From positions 32,098,042 to 32,162,041 of the forward strand of contig NC_134100.1 of assembly GCF_000715075.1 (NCBI RefSeq): a DNA stretch of 64,000 bases. Direction: 5' to 3'. Of the stretch, positions 23,053 to 34,150 are shown one piece after another; position 1 is the stretch's first letter; the number at the start of each line of letters is the position of its first letter. The translations under genes were made by a program, and so were the position numbers. The notes under the pieces were generated by a model, which saw nothing but the letters and a program-made list of their open reading frames with translations, had not been told where the DNA came from and did no database searches. Origin of the DNA: Nicotiana tabacum. Its lineage: Eukaryota > Streptophyta > Magnoliopsida > Solanales > Solanaceae.

Positions 23053-25074
23053 TGTCATACCTCCTTTTTGCGCGCCTACCCCGAAGGATAAATGCGTGAG
23101 AGAGTTTTTCCAATTTAAGTGACAATATTCGAAATGGGATTATTTATTTAATTCAGAGTCGCCACTTGGAATATTTTAATTGGCGTTCCAAGTCACCGGT
23201 TTATTTTAAATCCCAAATCGAGGAAATTCGACTTTCCTTTTGAAGTCTGCGAACCAGAAATTCTAAGTAAGGAATTCTATTAACCCGAGAGAAGGTGTTA
23301 GGCATTCCCGGGTTCCGTGGTACTAGCACAGTCGCTCAACTATTATATTTGGCCTATTTACTTGATTTTAATCCATGTTTTAACCTATGGTGCAATTTTA
23401 AATTTATAACCGCTTTTATTTAAATATATTTTTTGGGAAGATTCAACGTCATCTAAAACATATCTTGAACCACGTCACATAAATGCACCCGCGGTCCACG
23501 ACACATTTTATTTAACATTGTTGAAATTTGGATTTGGATCATATAAATGCACACCCGAATTTAGGAAAGTAATTTAAATTACGCGCCTAAAGCAACTACA
23601 CATTTTTAAATTTGCGAGGGCCATGGAAATTCAATTGAGGGCGCACCTCGATTTCTAAAGAGTTGATATTAATTACATGAAGGCCATGTGTTATTTAATG
23701 AAAACGATACCAAAATTATTAGCTCAAAATCTTAAATCAATGAACTGTTGGTTTGTCTCTAATTAAATTATCCATGTAGCAGTACCAAAATTGTCTCATT
23801 AGATATTATCCAAAACATGACAACCAGGAGGAATTCATATATGAAATATTTAAAGCATGATTCAATATTTGACCACATAAAGGTAAACCACCCACAATAC
23901 TAATATTGGTTACAACCAAGCAATTCAAACTATTCTCACGTGATTGTATACCAAACAAGGTTATGTATCACTTATTTACATTCGGAAATATCTATTTTAC
24001 TATGTGCTCCATGAATTGTCTTAAAAATCAGCTACCTACTTATTTGGTTCACTTCAAAATCGCAAGATGCTCTGTCACTTAGTATTCACAACAAAGTCAT
24101 GGAAAAGTTCATCACAACAAAGAATTAAAAATTATTCAAAGCTTTCTCATAACAGATGGATTAATAGAATCCAAACAAACACATGGAAAAGGATTTAATG
24201 GCAAACGAAAATTTTAAAACAAAACAAAAAAAAACACTAAGGAATTCAAATAGCAAGGGTAAGAATGAACCTTAATATTCAGTAAATAAACTTCTTCAAT
24301 AGATGAAAACACGAAGCTCCCGACGTCGACAAACTATATGAATTCCAAAGATTACAACCCCAATAAAAAGTCAAACAAGATCCGCGACATGAGCACTCGA
24401 ACAAAGACCTTGACGGAACCTCCGATTTTGGTGATTTCGGAACTGTTTGCAGCTGGTTCTGCTGCTGGTTCGATGGCTGAAGAAGCAGTGTGTTTCCACT
24501 GCAATTTTGAAGCTGTTTTGAGGCTTAAATTGGAGGTCGTTTTGGACATGGGTTTTGGGGCGACGCAACTAGTTTTAAAGCTGCATTAATGGAGATTTTC
24601 AGACTGGTTTTAATGGTGAAAAGGTCGTTGTTTTCTGGTTTGAGAAGAAAGAAGAAGGAGATACGTTGGGGAGGGGGTGTTCTGCCCATGTATATCCACG
24701 GTATATCGAGTGTATATCAAATGTATATTCTGTCCGCGTTTTGGGAGGGTCGGTGTCTTTGGAGAGAAAATGGGTAGAGGAGAGAGTTGGGGAAGGGGGG
24801 TCTCCTCCAGATGACCGTGTATGTGTATGTTTTTAGTAGAGAGCATGAGGGAAAAGAGAATAGGGAACGTGTGAGGGGGACAAGCATGGGGGACAAGGGA
24901 AAGTGGAATGAGGAATAAAGGAGAGTGGGGGGACCAGCGTGGGGGACAAGGAGTGGGGGAATAAAGAAGAGTGGGGTAGGGAATAATTTTGTGAGTGGAA
25001 AATGTAGGGAAATGGGAAGTAAGTGGGAAAAGTGGGAAAAGAATTCAAACAATGTCAAAAATTAGGTGTTAACA
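23053..25074 (-). mobile_element. Solo LTR of family B inserted in gypsy element 1
   Basis: On the minus strand it begins TGTTAACACCTAATTTTTGA at 25074 and ends GGAGGTATGACA at 23053. The end region (AGTGGCGACTCTGAATTAA-like, minus) matches the end of the LTR at 52212-54899. It is flanked by GCACC (23048-23052) and ACACC (25075-25079), a 5-bp TSD with one change. Removing it together with one TSD copy restores an open frame across the RT/RNase H join. That proves an insertion and shows it hit an already integrated gypsy element. The stretch holds no gene; frames at 24338-25058 are low-complexity or GT/GA-rich shadows. Confidence 0.92.
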
Positions 25075-27057
25075 ACACCATTGACTGAGTTGCTAAAGAA
25101 GAACAAGCCATGGGTTTGGACGAAGCATTGTCAAAAGGCGTTTGAAGGCCTTAAGGCAGCTGTAATAGAGGAGCCATCCTTGGCATTACCTGACTTGGCC
25201 AAGACTTTTGAGGTGCGCACAGATGCTTCAGACTTTGCCATTGGGGGTGTCCTGATGCAGGATAAGCATCCCATAACATTTGAGTGCTGCAAGTTAAATG
25301 AGACGGAGCGGCGTTACACGGTACAAGAGAAGGAAATGACTGCCATTGTGCATTGCCTTCGTACATGGAGACATTATCTGCTCGGGTCGAGGTTCGTGGT
25401 CAAGACTGATAATATGGCTACTAGCTACTTTCATACATAGAAGAAGCTCACACCAAAGCAGGCTAGGTGGCAGGATTTCTTGGCCGAGTTTGATTATGCG
25501 ATGGAGTATAAGCCGGGCAAAAGTAACATTGTAGCCGATGCCTTGAGCCGGAAAGCCAAGCTTGCTGCAATCACTTCAGCGAGATGGGATATTTGAGAGG
25601 CTATAAAAGAAGGCATGCAACATGATCCAGCAGCCAAACAACTTGTCGAGTTAGCCAACCAGGGCAAGACGAGACATTTTTGGGTCGAAGACGGCATATT
25701 GCTTACCACGGATCAGCGGGTCTACGTGCCTAAGTTTGGAGACATTAGATGGCGGATCATAAGGGAGAGTCATGATACAATGTGGCTGGTCATCCAAGAC
25801 AACGTCGCACAAGGGCCTTGGTTGAGTCAGTCTACTATTGGCCACACATGGGAGATGATATTGAATGTTATGTGCAGACTTGTCTTGTATGTCAGTAGGA
25901 CAAGGTTGAGCAACAACAACCTAGAGGACTTTTTGAGCCACTACTAGTTGCAGAGCGTCCATGGGAGAGCGTGACTATGGACTTTATCACTTGTCTACCA
26001 AGGTCCGATGGTTATGGTACTATTATGGTGGTCGTGGATAGATTTTCCAAATATGCCACCTTCATGCCCGCCTCACTAGGTTGCACAGCCAAGGAAGCCG
26101 CCAAGCTATTCTTTAAGAATGTGGTGAAGTATTGGGGCTTACCAAGGCATATAATCAGTGATCGAGACCCCCGCTTTACTGGAAACTTTTGGAGAGAGTT
26201 GTTTGACATACTTGGTATGGAGCTGCACTTTTCTACTAGTTTCCACCCACAGACGGATGGACAAACGGAACGAGTCAATGCCTTACAAGAATTCCACTTG
26301 AGGCATTATGTAAGCGCGCATCAGAAAGATTGGGCAAGGCTCATAGATATCGCCCAATTCTCTTATAACTTGTAGCGGAGTGAGTCCACGAGACGAACAC
26401 CATTTGAGCTAGCCACAGGTCAACAACCACAAACTCCACATTCCTTGCTAGCCACGTTCGATAGAAAGAGTTTGGGGGCTTATCATATGGCCAAAGGATG
26501 GGAGGAGCAGCTTGACTCTGCTAAGTCCTACTTGGATAAGGCAGCTAAGAAGATGAAGAAGTTTATGGACCGTAAGCGGCGTCCCACATATTATAGAGTT
26601 GGGGACATGGTCATGGTGAAGTTTAACCCAAGACAGTTCAAGTCACTACGGGGCATGCATCAAAATCTGATTCGTAAGTATGAGGGGGCATTTAAGATTG
26701 TCGCCAAGGTAGGCAAGATCTCATACAAGCTTGACATGCCATCGTATCTTAAGATCTACCCTGTCTTCCATGCCAGCATGCTTAAGCCATATCATGAAGA
26801 TAAGGATGATCTGAGTAGGGGCCAATCAAGTCGGGCGCCAATGACTATAAATCGCCTCGTATGATCGGGAGATTGAAGCTATCATAGATTACCAGGCTAG
26901 GCGAAAACAAGGGCAAAAAGCCACCACTATGTTCCTCGTCTATTGGAAAAGGCAATCACCGGAGGAGGCCACACGGGAACGATATGAAGACTTGTGGCAA
27001 TTCAAAGATAAGATTCGAGAGTTTATGCAGCAGCATTACACCGCGGTCGTCGCAATA
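25075..27057 (+). pseudogene. Pol part 2 of gypsy element 1: RNase H, integrase, chromodomain
   Basis: RNase H (TDASDFAIGGVL near 25219, then YKPGKSNIVADALSRK near 25507) is followed by integrase: zinc-binding part (HDTMW, then GHPRQRR and CYVQTCLVC), catalytic core (VDRFSKYATFMPA, ISDRDPRFTGNFW, FHPQTDGQTERVN at 26248) and the C-terminal GPF-like part. After a last frameshift near 26850 comes a chromodomain (FLVYWKRQSPEEATRERYED, about 26932-26991), which marks the element as a chromovirus and is thought to steer integration to heterochromatin. Lesions: stops at 25438-25440, 25594-25596, 25896-25898 and 26373-26375; frameshifts near 25785 and 26850. The combination of integrase and chromodomain rules out a pararetrovirus. 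Confidence 0.9.
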
Positions 27058-27072
27058 TTGGGTGAGGGAGAG
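27058..27072 (+). other. Polypurine tract of gypsy element 1
   Basis: GGGTGAGGGAGAG directly precedes the TGTGATGACC start of the 3' LTR. Confidence 0.7.
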
Positions 27073-27590
27073 TGTGATGACCCGCCATGTCATCATGCCA
27101 CATAAACGCCATTTGGCATATATTAATTCCATGTGGAAGCTTACATAAGAAGAAGGCTAGAATTTGTGAGAAGATTCTAGAGAGATATGGACATTTCCTT
27201 AGGAAGAACCTAGATCCTTATGGATTTGCTAGAAAAGTCCTTGTAATCTTCTAGGCTTGTAGAGAATTCTAGAAAAAGCCCTTATCTTGTAAATATCAAG
27301 GACTTGTGTAATAATTAATATTTACACACTAGCCCCTAGGAGACTAGTATATAAAGGGGGCCATTCATTTGTAATTCATCAAGCAAACAATTCAAGTTTT
27401 CTCTAATACAAAGCTTCCTTTAACAATTCTCTTGTGTTCTTTCTTCCATTCTCTTAGCGATCTTGAGTGTAGTAAGGCTGACTTGACATAGCAAGAACGT
27501 GAGCAAGTTGTGCAAGATCGTGAGTGACTTGTCAAGTGCCGCACGTGTACTTGTCAAGTGTCGCACGTGTACTTAGTTGTACAAGATTGT
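27073..27590 (+). mobile_element. 3' LTR of gypsy element 1
   Basis: It matches the 5' LTR at roughly 95 percent by eye. Near its end the segment TTGTCAAGTGCCGCACGTGT is duplicated in tandem (about 27530-27570), absent in the 5' LTR. The exact end lies between 27578 and 27600, and no convincing TSD is visible. The left flank AATTT and the possible right flank AGATT differ at two positions. Confidence 0.8.
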
Positions 27591-27599
27591 GAGCGATTT

Positions 27600-29079
27600 G
27601 TCAACTGCTTGTGGCTAGATTTGGGTTATTTGAAGGTCGATTTACGAGGCAAAGGCATGTTGGAGTAGAGTTTTACTTGGATTGAGGTAAGTAACACTTC
27701 TAAAGTTGATTTTGAAGGTTCGAAACCCCGAATTATGTATTATGTGATTGGTATTGAGGTGAAGCACATGCCAAGTGACGGGCGTACGGGTGTGCACTGT
27801 GAGAATTGTGACGTGGTCGATTCTATGGCATTGTATAGTGGTCCTATTTTGTTGATATCCGTGTTTTTACCATGTGATAAAGTAATTGAGCTGTTAATAA
27901 TGCTAGAGATCATATTTAGGCTATATGTTGGTACTGTTGGGACCCACAATGATCGTTTCTTGCTATTGACTTACTAGTTTCACTGATATTTCATACTCAC
28001 TCATATTCATTGATTTCATATCATATCTCAGTCTTTGTTATTATTTATTAATACATCATATCATCATGTTCGGTCTAGTTTCATGATATTGTGAGCCCGT
28101 GAGAGAGACTAGAGAGATTGATGACTGATTGAGGCCGAGAGCCTGATTATGAGTGATATTTATGGGATTAAGCTGCACGTTGCAACAGTTAAACTGATTT
28201 CACGATAGCGCTTGGGATGAAGGAACCACTTTGGAGTCTGATTGATTGATGGATCTTCCCTGGACATGGATCTTGTTCGAAGCGTTATATACCTGGAGAT
28301 AGATCTTCTCCATGGATTGGATTGGTCCTACTCGGTAATGGGTGACTGATGGTCAGTGATGTATATATTTTGCGATGGATCTTCCCTGGGCCGTATGGGC
28401 CATATACAGTACCGAGTGATTCAGCATTCGAGAGTGTGAGCACATAAGGCTATCAGCATGGAGCATCACATACAGCATGTGCATTTGCATGTAGAAGTAG
28501 AGGAGTTATATTCTTCATATCATTAAGATTTGATATATTTTACTGTTTTGAGTTATCTATTGAACTTAAAAGCGTGCCTATATTTCTGCACTATTATTTC
28601 TATATTGAACTATGCTGGTTGAGTTCGTCACTACCTTTCAGTCCAAAGGTTGGATTTGTTACTTATTGAGTTGGTTGTACTCACGCTATGCCGTGCACCT
28701 CGTTTGTAGATCCAGATGCTTCCGGTTATAGCGGTTGCTGAGTGAGGAGTCAGGATTTCGGGAGACTATAGAGGTAGTTGTATGGTGTTCGTCAGCCTTG
28801 ACTCTCCTTCATTATCTTTATTTGTTTTTCAGTTCTTATTCCTTATATATTGTAGTAGACTGTATCCCGGTATAGATGCTCATGTACTCGGTGACACCCC
28901 GGTTTTGGGAGAGAATTGTATTGAGTTGCGAACTTATTTCTGTTTTCAAAAGGTTTTCTTTAAATATTAACGGCTTCTGTAAAAATTTTAAAGCTTTTAT
29001 TTGATTGAATTGGTTCAGTAGTTGGCTTGCCTAGTTCCATGATAGGCACCATCACGACGGTTGATTTTGGGGCGTGACA
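27600..29079 (+). mobile_element. 5' LTR of gypsy element 2, truncated at its left
   Basis: The part from 27840 on aligns with 35140-36397 of the 3' LTR, including the identical CGGTATAGATGCTCATGTAC stretch near 28871 and 36187. It ends GTGACA at 29079 before a primer-binding site. The first 1.2 kb of a family A-type LTR (start, palindromic block) are missing; the boundary with the neighbouring element near 27600 is a deletion or recombination join. A donor-like GAGGTAAGT is at 27684. A tandem-like GATGGATCTTC-containing section (about 28240-28400) takes the place of the arrays in other copies. Confidence 0.75.
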
Positions 29080-29081
29080 AG

Positions 29082-29094
29082 TTGGTATTAGAGC
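29082..29094 (+). other. Primer-binding site of gypsy element 2
   Basis: TTGGTATTAGAGC, the tRNA-Met type with one change, two bases after the LTR end. Confidence 0.75.
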
Positions 29095-29280
29095 CTAGGT
29101 TATATAGGTCTTACGAATCATGAGCAAGTTTAGAAAAGTTTTGCGGATCGGTACGGAGATGTCTGTACTTATCTTCGAGAGCTGCCGAACCCTTAGGAAA
29201 CTTCACATTCTTGAATTCTTGTCATGCTAATCTATTGATTCTGGTAACTAAACTTCTGTTATTCTATTCTCTCGCAGATT

Positions 29281-30620
29281 GTGAGAATACGTACTATTGG
29301 GCAGGATGGACAGCCACCAGTACCACCAGCTAGGGCCTCGAGAGGTCGAGGTTGCAGTAGAGGTCGCAGTAGGGGTAGAGGCGCAATTCATACACTTGCA
29401 GACCCACCAATCGCTCCAGCTCAGGATCAGGTACCAAATACAGTTGAGCCAATAGGGACAGCTCAGGCATTAACTATGCCCATCGTGATTACAGGCCTTT
29501 AGGAGGCCTTGGCTCAAAAGGGCAATAGACAATTTCAACTTATAAATATGTAAAGGCTTAAAACACATTGGAAATACCTACCAAGCCTAGCATTAGTTAG
29601 AACAACCACATTTGGACATGACTTGAATACATAAGCTTTTGGGTAATTCTATTTTCGGAGTCAATTGGGAATAGTTAAATCAATGCTCATTTCATAATAT
29701 TTCACACACCATTTCATTTCGTTGGTGCTATTAGTAACAAGTATATTCTTGGACAAGTGTCAGAGAATTCTCCGTACATGAGGTATTATGGAAACCAATA
29801 GGGTCTCGTTCAATATTTTTCAATTTTTTGGGGCCGCATTTTGGATGGTGGGAGGCTTATGAGAGGCGCATGCCGATTGGTGCAATATCACTTACTTGGC
29901 AGGAGTTCTCCATTCTCTTCTTGGAGAAGTTTGTGCCGCATTCCCTTTGAGAGGAACTACGCAGACAGTTTGAGCAGTTATGCCAGGATGATATGTTTGT
30001 GATGCAGTATGAGATGAAGTTTTCTGAGTTGGCCTGTCATGTAGTTTGGATGGTTCTCACTGATAAGGAGAGGATCAGGAGGTTCATTGATGGCCTCACA
30101 TATCAGCTGTGATTGCTTATGACTAGGGAGATGGCATCTGGTGCTACTTTTGATGAGGTTGTCGATATTGCTCGGCAGATAGAGATGGTCCGCAGCCAGG
30201 AGCGGGTTGAGCGGGAGGCCACGGCAAGGGTCATCCTTATAGGCATGCTCAGGCGGCTCGAACAGTTCACCGTAATGTATCATCTGGCCATGGTTCACAT
30301 AGTTCTCAGCAGGGTCACTCATCTCTCAGTGCCCTTCCAGCTCAAAGTTTATCTTATGGACCATCAACTCAGGGTTTATCTATGTCAAGTCCTTCTAGCA
30401 GATATACCAGTGCTTGGGGCTCCCTTCAGTCCCTACTGCCATTCACATGGAGGGGTTGCTTTAAGTGTGGAGATTTGCATCACATCAAGAGGCACTGTCC
30501 CCGCCTTTCAGGAGCTTCAGTTTAGTAGAGGAGTCAACCTAGGACTTCAGCACCCATTACTTCACCATCCGCCCAACCATCTTGGGGTGGATCTTAGTCA
30601 TCTAGGGTTGCTCTAGAGAG
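29281..30620 (+). pseudogene. Gag remnant of gypsy element 2
   Basis: The start encodes a GRGCSRGRSRGRG arginine/glycine-rich stretch (29340-29385). A block at about 29500-29830 does not fit gag and is probably inserted or replaced DNA. Capsid sequence resumes with WWEAYERRMP and LTWQEFSILFLEKFVP (29846-29945) and IDGLTYQL (about 30090). A zinc knuckle CFKCGDLHHIKRHC (CX2CX4HX4C) lies near 30459-30500. Several stops and frameshifts (for example in 29950 and 30108) prevent expression. Confidence 0.8.
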
Positions 30621-33600
30621 GAAGGCCGATTAGGTGGCAGCCAGGCTCGATTCTATGCACTCGTGCCAGACCAGATGATATTTCTTAAGACACAATGATC
30701 GCATGTATTGTCTCAGTATGTCACCGAGATGCTTCTGTATTATTTGACCATGTTTCCACCTATTCATATCTATCATCGTATTTTTCTTATTATCTAGATA
30801 TGTCCCGAGAGTCTTTAGCTTCATCTATTCATGTATCTACGCTGGTAGGCGATACTATTATTGTGGACCGTGTATTTCGGTCGTGTGTAGTAACTATTGG
30901 GGGATTGGAGACTAGAGTTGATCTCTTGCTGCTTAGTATGGTCGATTTTGATGTGATCTTGGGTATAGATTGGTTGTTTCCATGTCATGCTATTTTGGAT
31001 TATCACGCTAAGACTGCGATATTGGTGATGCTGGGGTTGCCACGGATTGAGTCGCGAGGTTCTCTAGACTATGTTCCTAGTAGAGTGATTTCATATTTGA
31101 AGGTCTAGCGGATGGCTGGAAAGGGTTGTTTATCTTATTTGGCCTTTGTAATGGATGTTGGTGTCGATACCCCTACTACTGATTCTATTCCGGTGGTGCG
31201 AGATTTTCTGGATGTATTTCCTGTAGACCTGCTGGGCATGCCACTCGACAGGGATATTGACTTTGGTATTGACTTGATATCGGGCGCTCAGGCCATTTAT
31301 ATTCCTCAGTACCAGATGGCACTGGCTGAGTTGAAGGAGTTAAAGGAGCAACTTCAGGAACTTCTTGATAAGGGGTTTATTAGGCCTAATATGTCACCTT
31401 GGGGTGCACCAGTTCTATTTGTGAAGAAGAAGGATGGTACTATAAGAATGTGCATTGATTATAGGTAGTTGAACAAAGTCACAATCAAGAACAAGTATCC
31501 TTTGCCACAAATTAATGATCTATTTGACCAGCCTCAGAGAGCGAGAGTGTTCTCCAAGATAGATTTGAGGTCTAGGTATCACTAGTTGAATATTCGGGAC
31601 TCGGATATTCTAAAGATAGCGTTCAGGACCCGTTATGGTCATTATGAGTTCCTTGTGATGTCTTTTGGGCTGACCAACGCCCCAGTAGCGTTCATGCATC
31701 TGATGAACAGTGTGTTTTCAGCCTTATCTCGACTCGTTTGTCATAGTGTTTATTGATGATATCCTGGTGTACTCTCGTAGCTAGGAGGAGCATGCCCATC
31801 ATTTGAGGATTGTGTTGCAGTGGTTGAGGGAGGGGAAGCTTTATGCCAAGTTCTCCAAGTGTGAGTTTTAGCTTAGTTCAGTGTCGTTCTTAGGGCACGC
31901 GGTTTCTAGTGAGGGTATTCAGGTGGATCCGAAGAAAATAGAGGCGGTTCAGAGTTGGCCTAGACCGTCCTCTACTACGGAGATTTGGAGCTTTCTTAGT
32001 TTGGCTGGTTATTATTGTCGCTTCGTGTAGGGATTTCTTGCCTATTGCGTCGCTATTGACCAAATTGACTCAAAAGGGTGCTCCTTTCAGGTGGTCGGAT
32101 GAGTGTGAGAAGATCTTTTAGAAGCTCAAGACTGCCTTGACCACAACTCCAATCCTAGTTCTGCCTTCAGCTTTAGGCTCTTATATAGTGTATTGTGATG
32201 CTTCTCAGATTGGTATAGGGTGTGTTTTGATGAAGGAGGGTAAAGTTATTGCTTATACTTTGCGCCAGTTGAAGCCTCATGAGAAGAACTACCATGTTGA
32301 TGATTTGGACTTGGCTACCATTGTTCATGCATTATAAATTTGGAGGCATTATCTCTATGGTGTGTATTGTGAGGTATTTACGGATCATCGAAGCCTCCAG
32401 CACTTTTTCAAATAGAAGGATCTAAATTTGAGGCAGTGGAGATGGTTGGAGCTGCTAAAGGACTATGATATTATTATTCTGTATCATTGGGGGAAGGCTA
32501 ATGTGGTGGACGATGCCTTGAGTAGGAAGGTAGTGAGTATGGGTAGTCTTGCATCATTCCCATTGGGGAGAGACCTCTTGCAGTTGATGTTCATGCCTTG
32601 GCCAACCAGTTCGTGAGATTAGATGTTTATGAGCCCAATCGGGTTCTAACTTGCATGGTTTCTCGGTCTTCCTTATTTGATCGCATCAGAGAGTTCCAGT
32701 ATGATGATCCTCATTTGCCTGTCCTTAAGGACAGGGTTCAGCATGACTATGCCATAGATTTAGGATATGGGATAACTCACTATTGGAGATGATAGGGTCT
32801 TGAGGATGTAGGGCGGGATATGTGTGCCCAATGTGGATGGGCTATGTGAGTTGATTCTTGAGGAGGACCACACTTTGCGATATTCCATTCATCCGGGTGC
32901 CGCGAAGATGTACCAGGACCTGAGGAACCGCTATTGGTGGAGGATAATGAAGAAGGATATAGTTAGATTTGTAGCTCGGTTTCTTAACTGTCAGCAGGTA
33001 AAATATGAGCATAAGAGACCGGGTGGATTACTTCAGAGGATGGTGATTCCAGAGTGGAAGTGGGAGCGGATCATCATGGATTTCGTAGTTGGGCTCCCAC
33101 GGACTCCGAGGAAGTTCGATGCTATTTGGGTGATTGTGGATCGGCTGACCAAGTCCATGCACTTCATTCTAGTTGGTACTACTTATTCTTTAGAGCGACT
33201 GGTTGAGATTTATATCTAAGAAATTGTTCACCTTCACGGTGTGCCAGTGTCCTTCATTTCAAATCGAGGCACGCAGTTTACATTGCAGTTTTGGAGAGCC
33301 GTGCAGCGAGAGTTAGGCACCTAGGTTGAGTTGAGTACAGTATTTCACCCTCAGACGGACAGAATGTCCGAGCGCACTATTCAGATATTGGAGGACATGC
33401 TACGCACTTGTGTCATTGATTTCGAGGGTTCATAGGATCAGTTTCTGGCGCTCGCAAAGTTTTTCTACAACAACAATTATTAGTCGGGCATTTAGATGGC
33501 TCCGTATAAGTCTTTGTATGGGAGGCGGTGTAGATCTCCCGTAGGTTGGTTTGTGCCAGGTGAGGCTAGATTATTGGGTACCGACTTGATTCAGGATGCT

Positions 33601-34150
33601 TTGGATAAAGTTAAATTGATTCAGGAGCGGCTTCGCATGGTAGTCTAGACAAAAGAGTTATGTCGACACGAAGGTCCGTGATGTTGCTTACATGGTTGGG
33701 GAGAAGGTTCTGTTGAAGGTGTTCTTAGTTCGGGAAAAAGGGAAAGTTGATCCCTCGATTCATTGGGCCTTTTGAGGTACTTTAGAGGATTGGAAAGGTG
33801 GCTTACAAGCTTGCCTTGCTGCCTAGCTTGTCGAGTGTGCATCCAGTATTTCATGTTTCTATGCTCTGGAAGTATGTCGGTGATCTATATCATATTTTGG
33901 ATTTCATCACGGTGTAGTTGGATGGTGATTTGACTTATGATGTGGAGCCGGTGGCCATTTTGGATTGGTAGGTTCGAAAGTTGAGGTCAAAGGATATAGC
34001 TTCAGTGAAGGTGCAGGGGAGAGGTCAGCCCGTTGAGGATGCTACTTGGGAGACCGAGCAGGAGATACGGAGCAGATATCCATACCTATTTGAGACTCCA
34101 GGTACGTTTCAAGACCCGTTCAAGGATGAACGGTTGTTTAATATGGGGGA
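30621..34150 (+). pseudogene. Pol remnant of gypsy element 2: protease, RT, RNase H, integrase, chromodomain
   Basis: Protease end VILGIDWL (30952) is followed by RT entry ([14 protein letters not shown], 31315), [20 protein letters not shown] (31405), a broken palm with IDDILVYSR in a shifted frame (31755), RNase H ([14 protein letters not shown], 32191; [14 protein letters not shown], 32488), integrase zinc part (HPGAAKMYQDLRNRYWW, 32890), core (VDRLTKSMHFI, 33136; FHPQTDRMSERT, 33340) and a chromodomain-like end (VQGRGQPVEDATWETEQEIR, 34010). At least ten stops and several frameshifts. The order and the chromodomain place it among the Tekay/Del-type chromoviruses, from family memory. Confidence 0.85.

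Noticed and set aside
24338..25058. Several frames on both strands, one with a Pro/Phe/Leu-rich product
   Set aside because: They lie in the solo family B LTR, in purine-rich GGGGA-type sequence. No domain.
21825..27057. Endogenous pararetrovirus as source of the reverse transcriptase
   Set aside because: RT is followed by RNase H, a retroviral-type integrase and a chromodomain, bounded by LTRs with a tRNA-Met primer site. That is a Ty3/gypsy chromovirus. No movement-protein-like sequence was seen.
27600..27850. Possibility that gypsy element 1 inserted into the 5' LTR of gypsy element 2
   Set aside because: The sequence left of 19767 is module copy 3, not the missing LTR start, so the truncation must have another cause.
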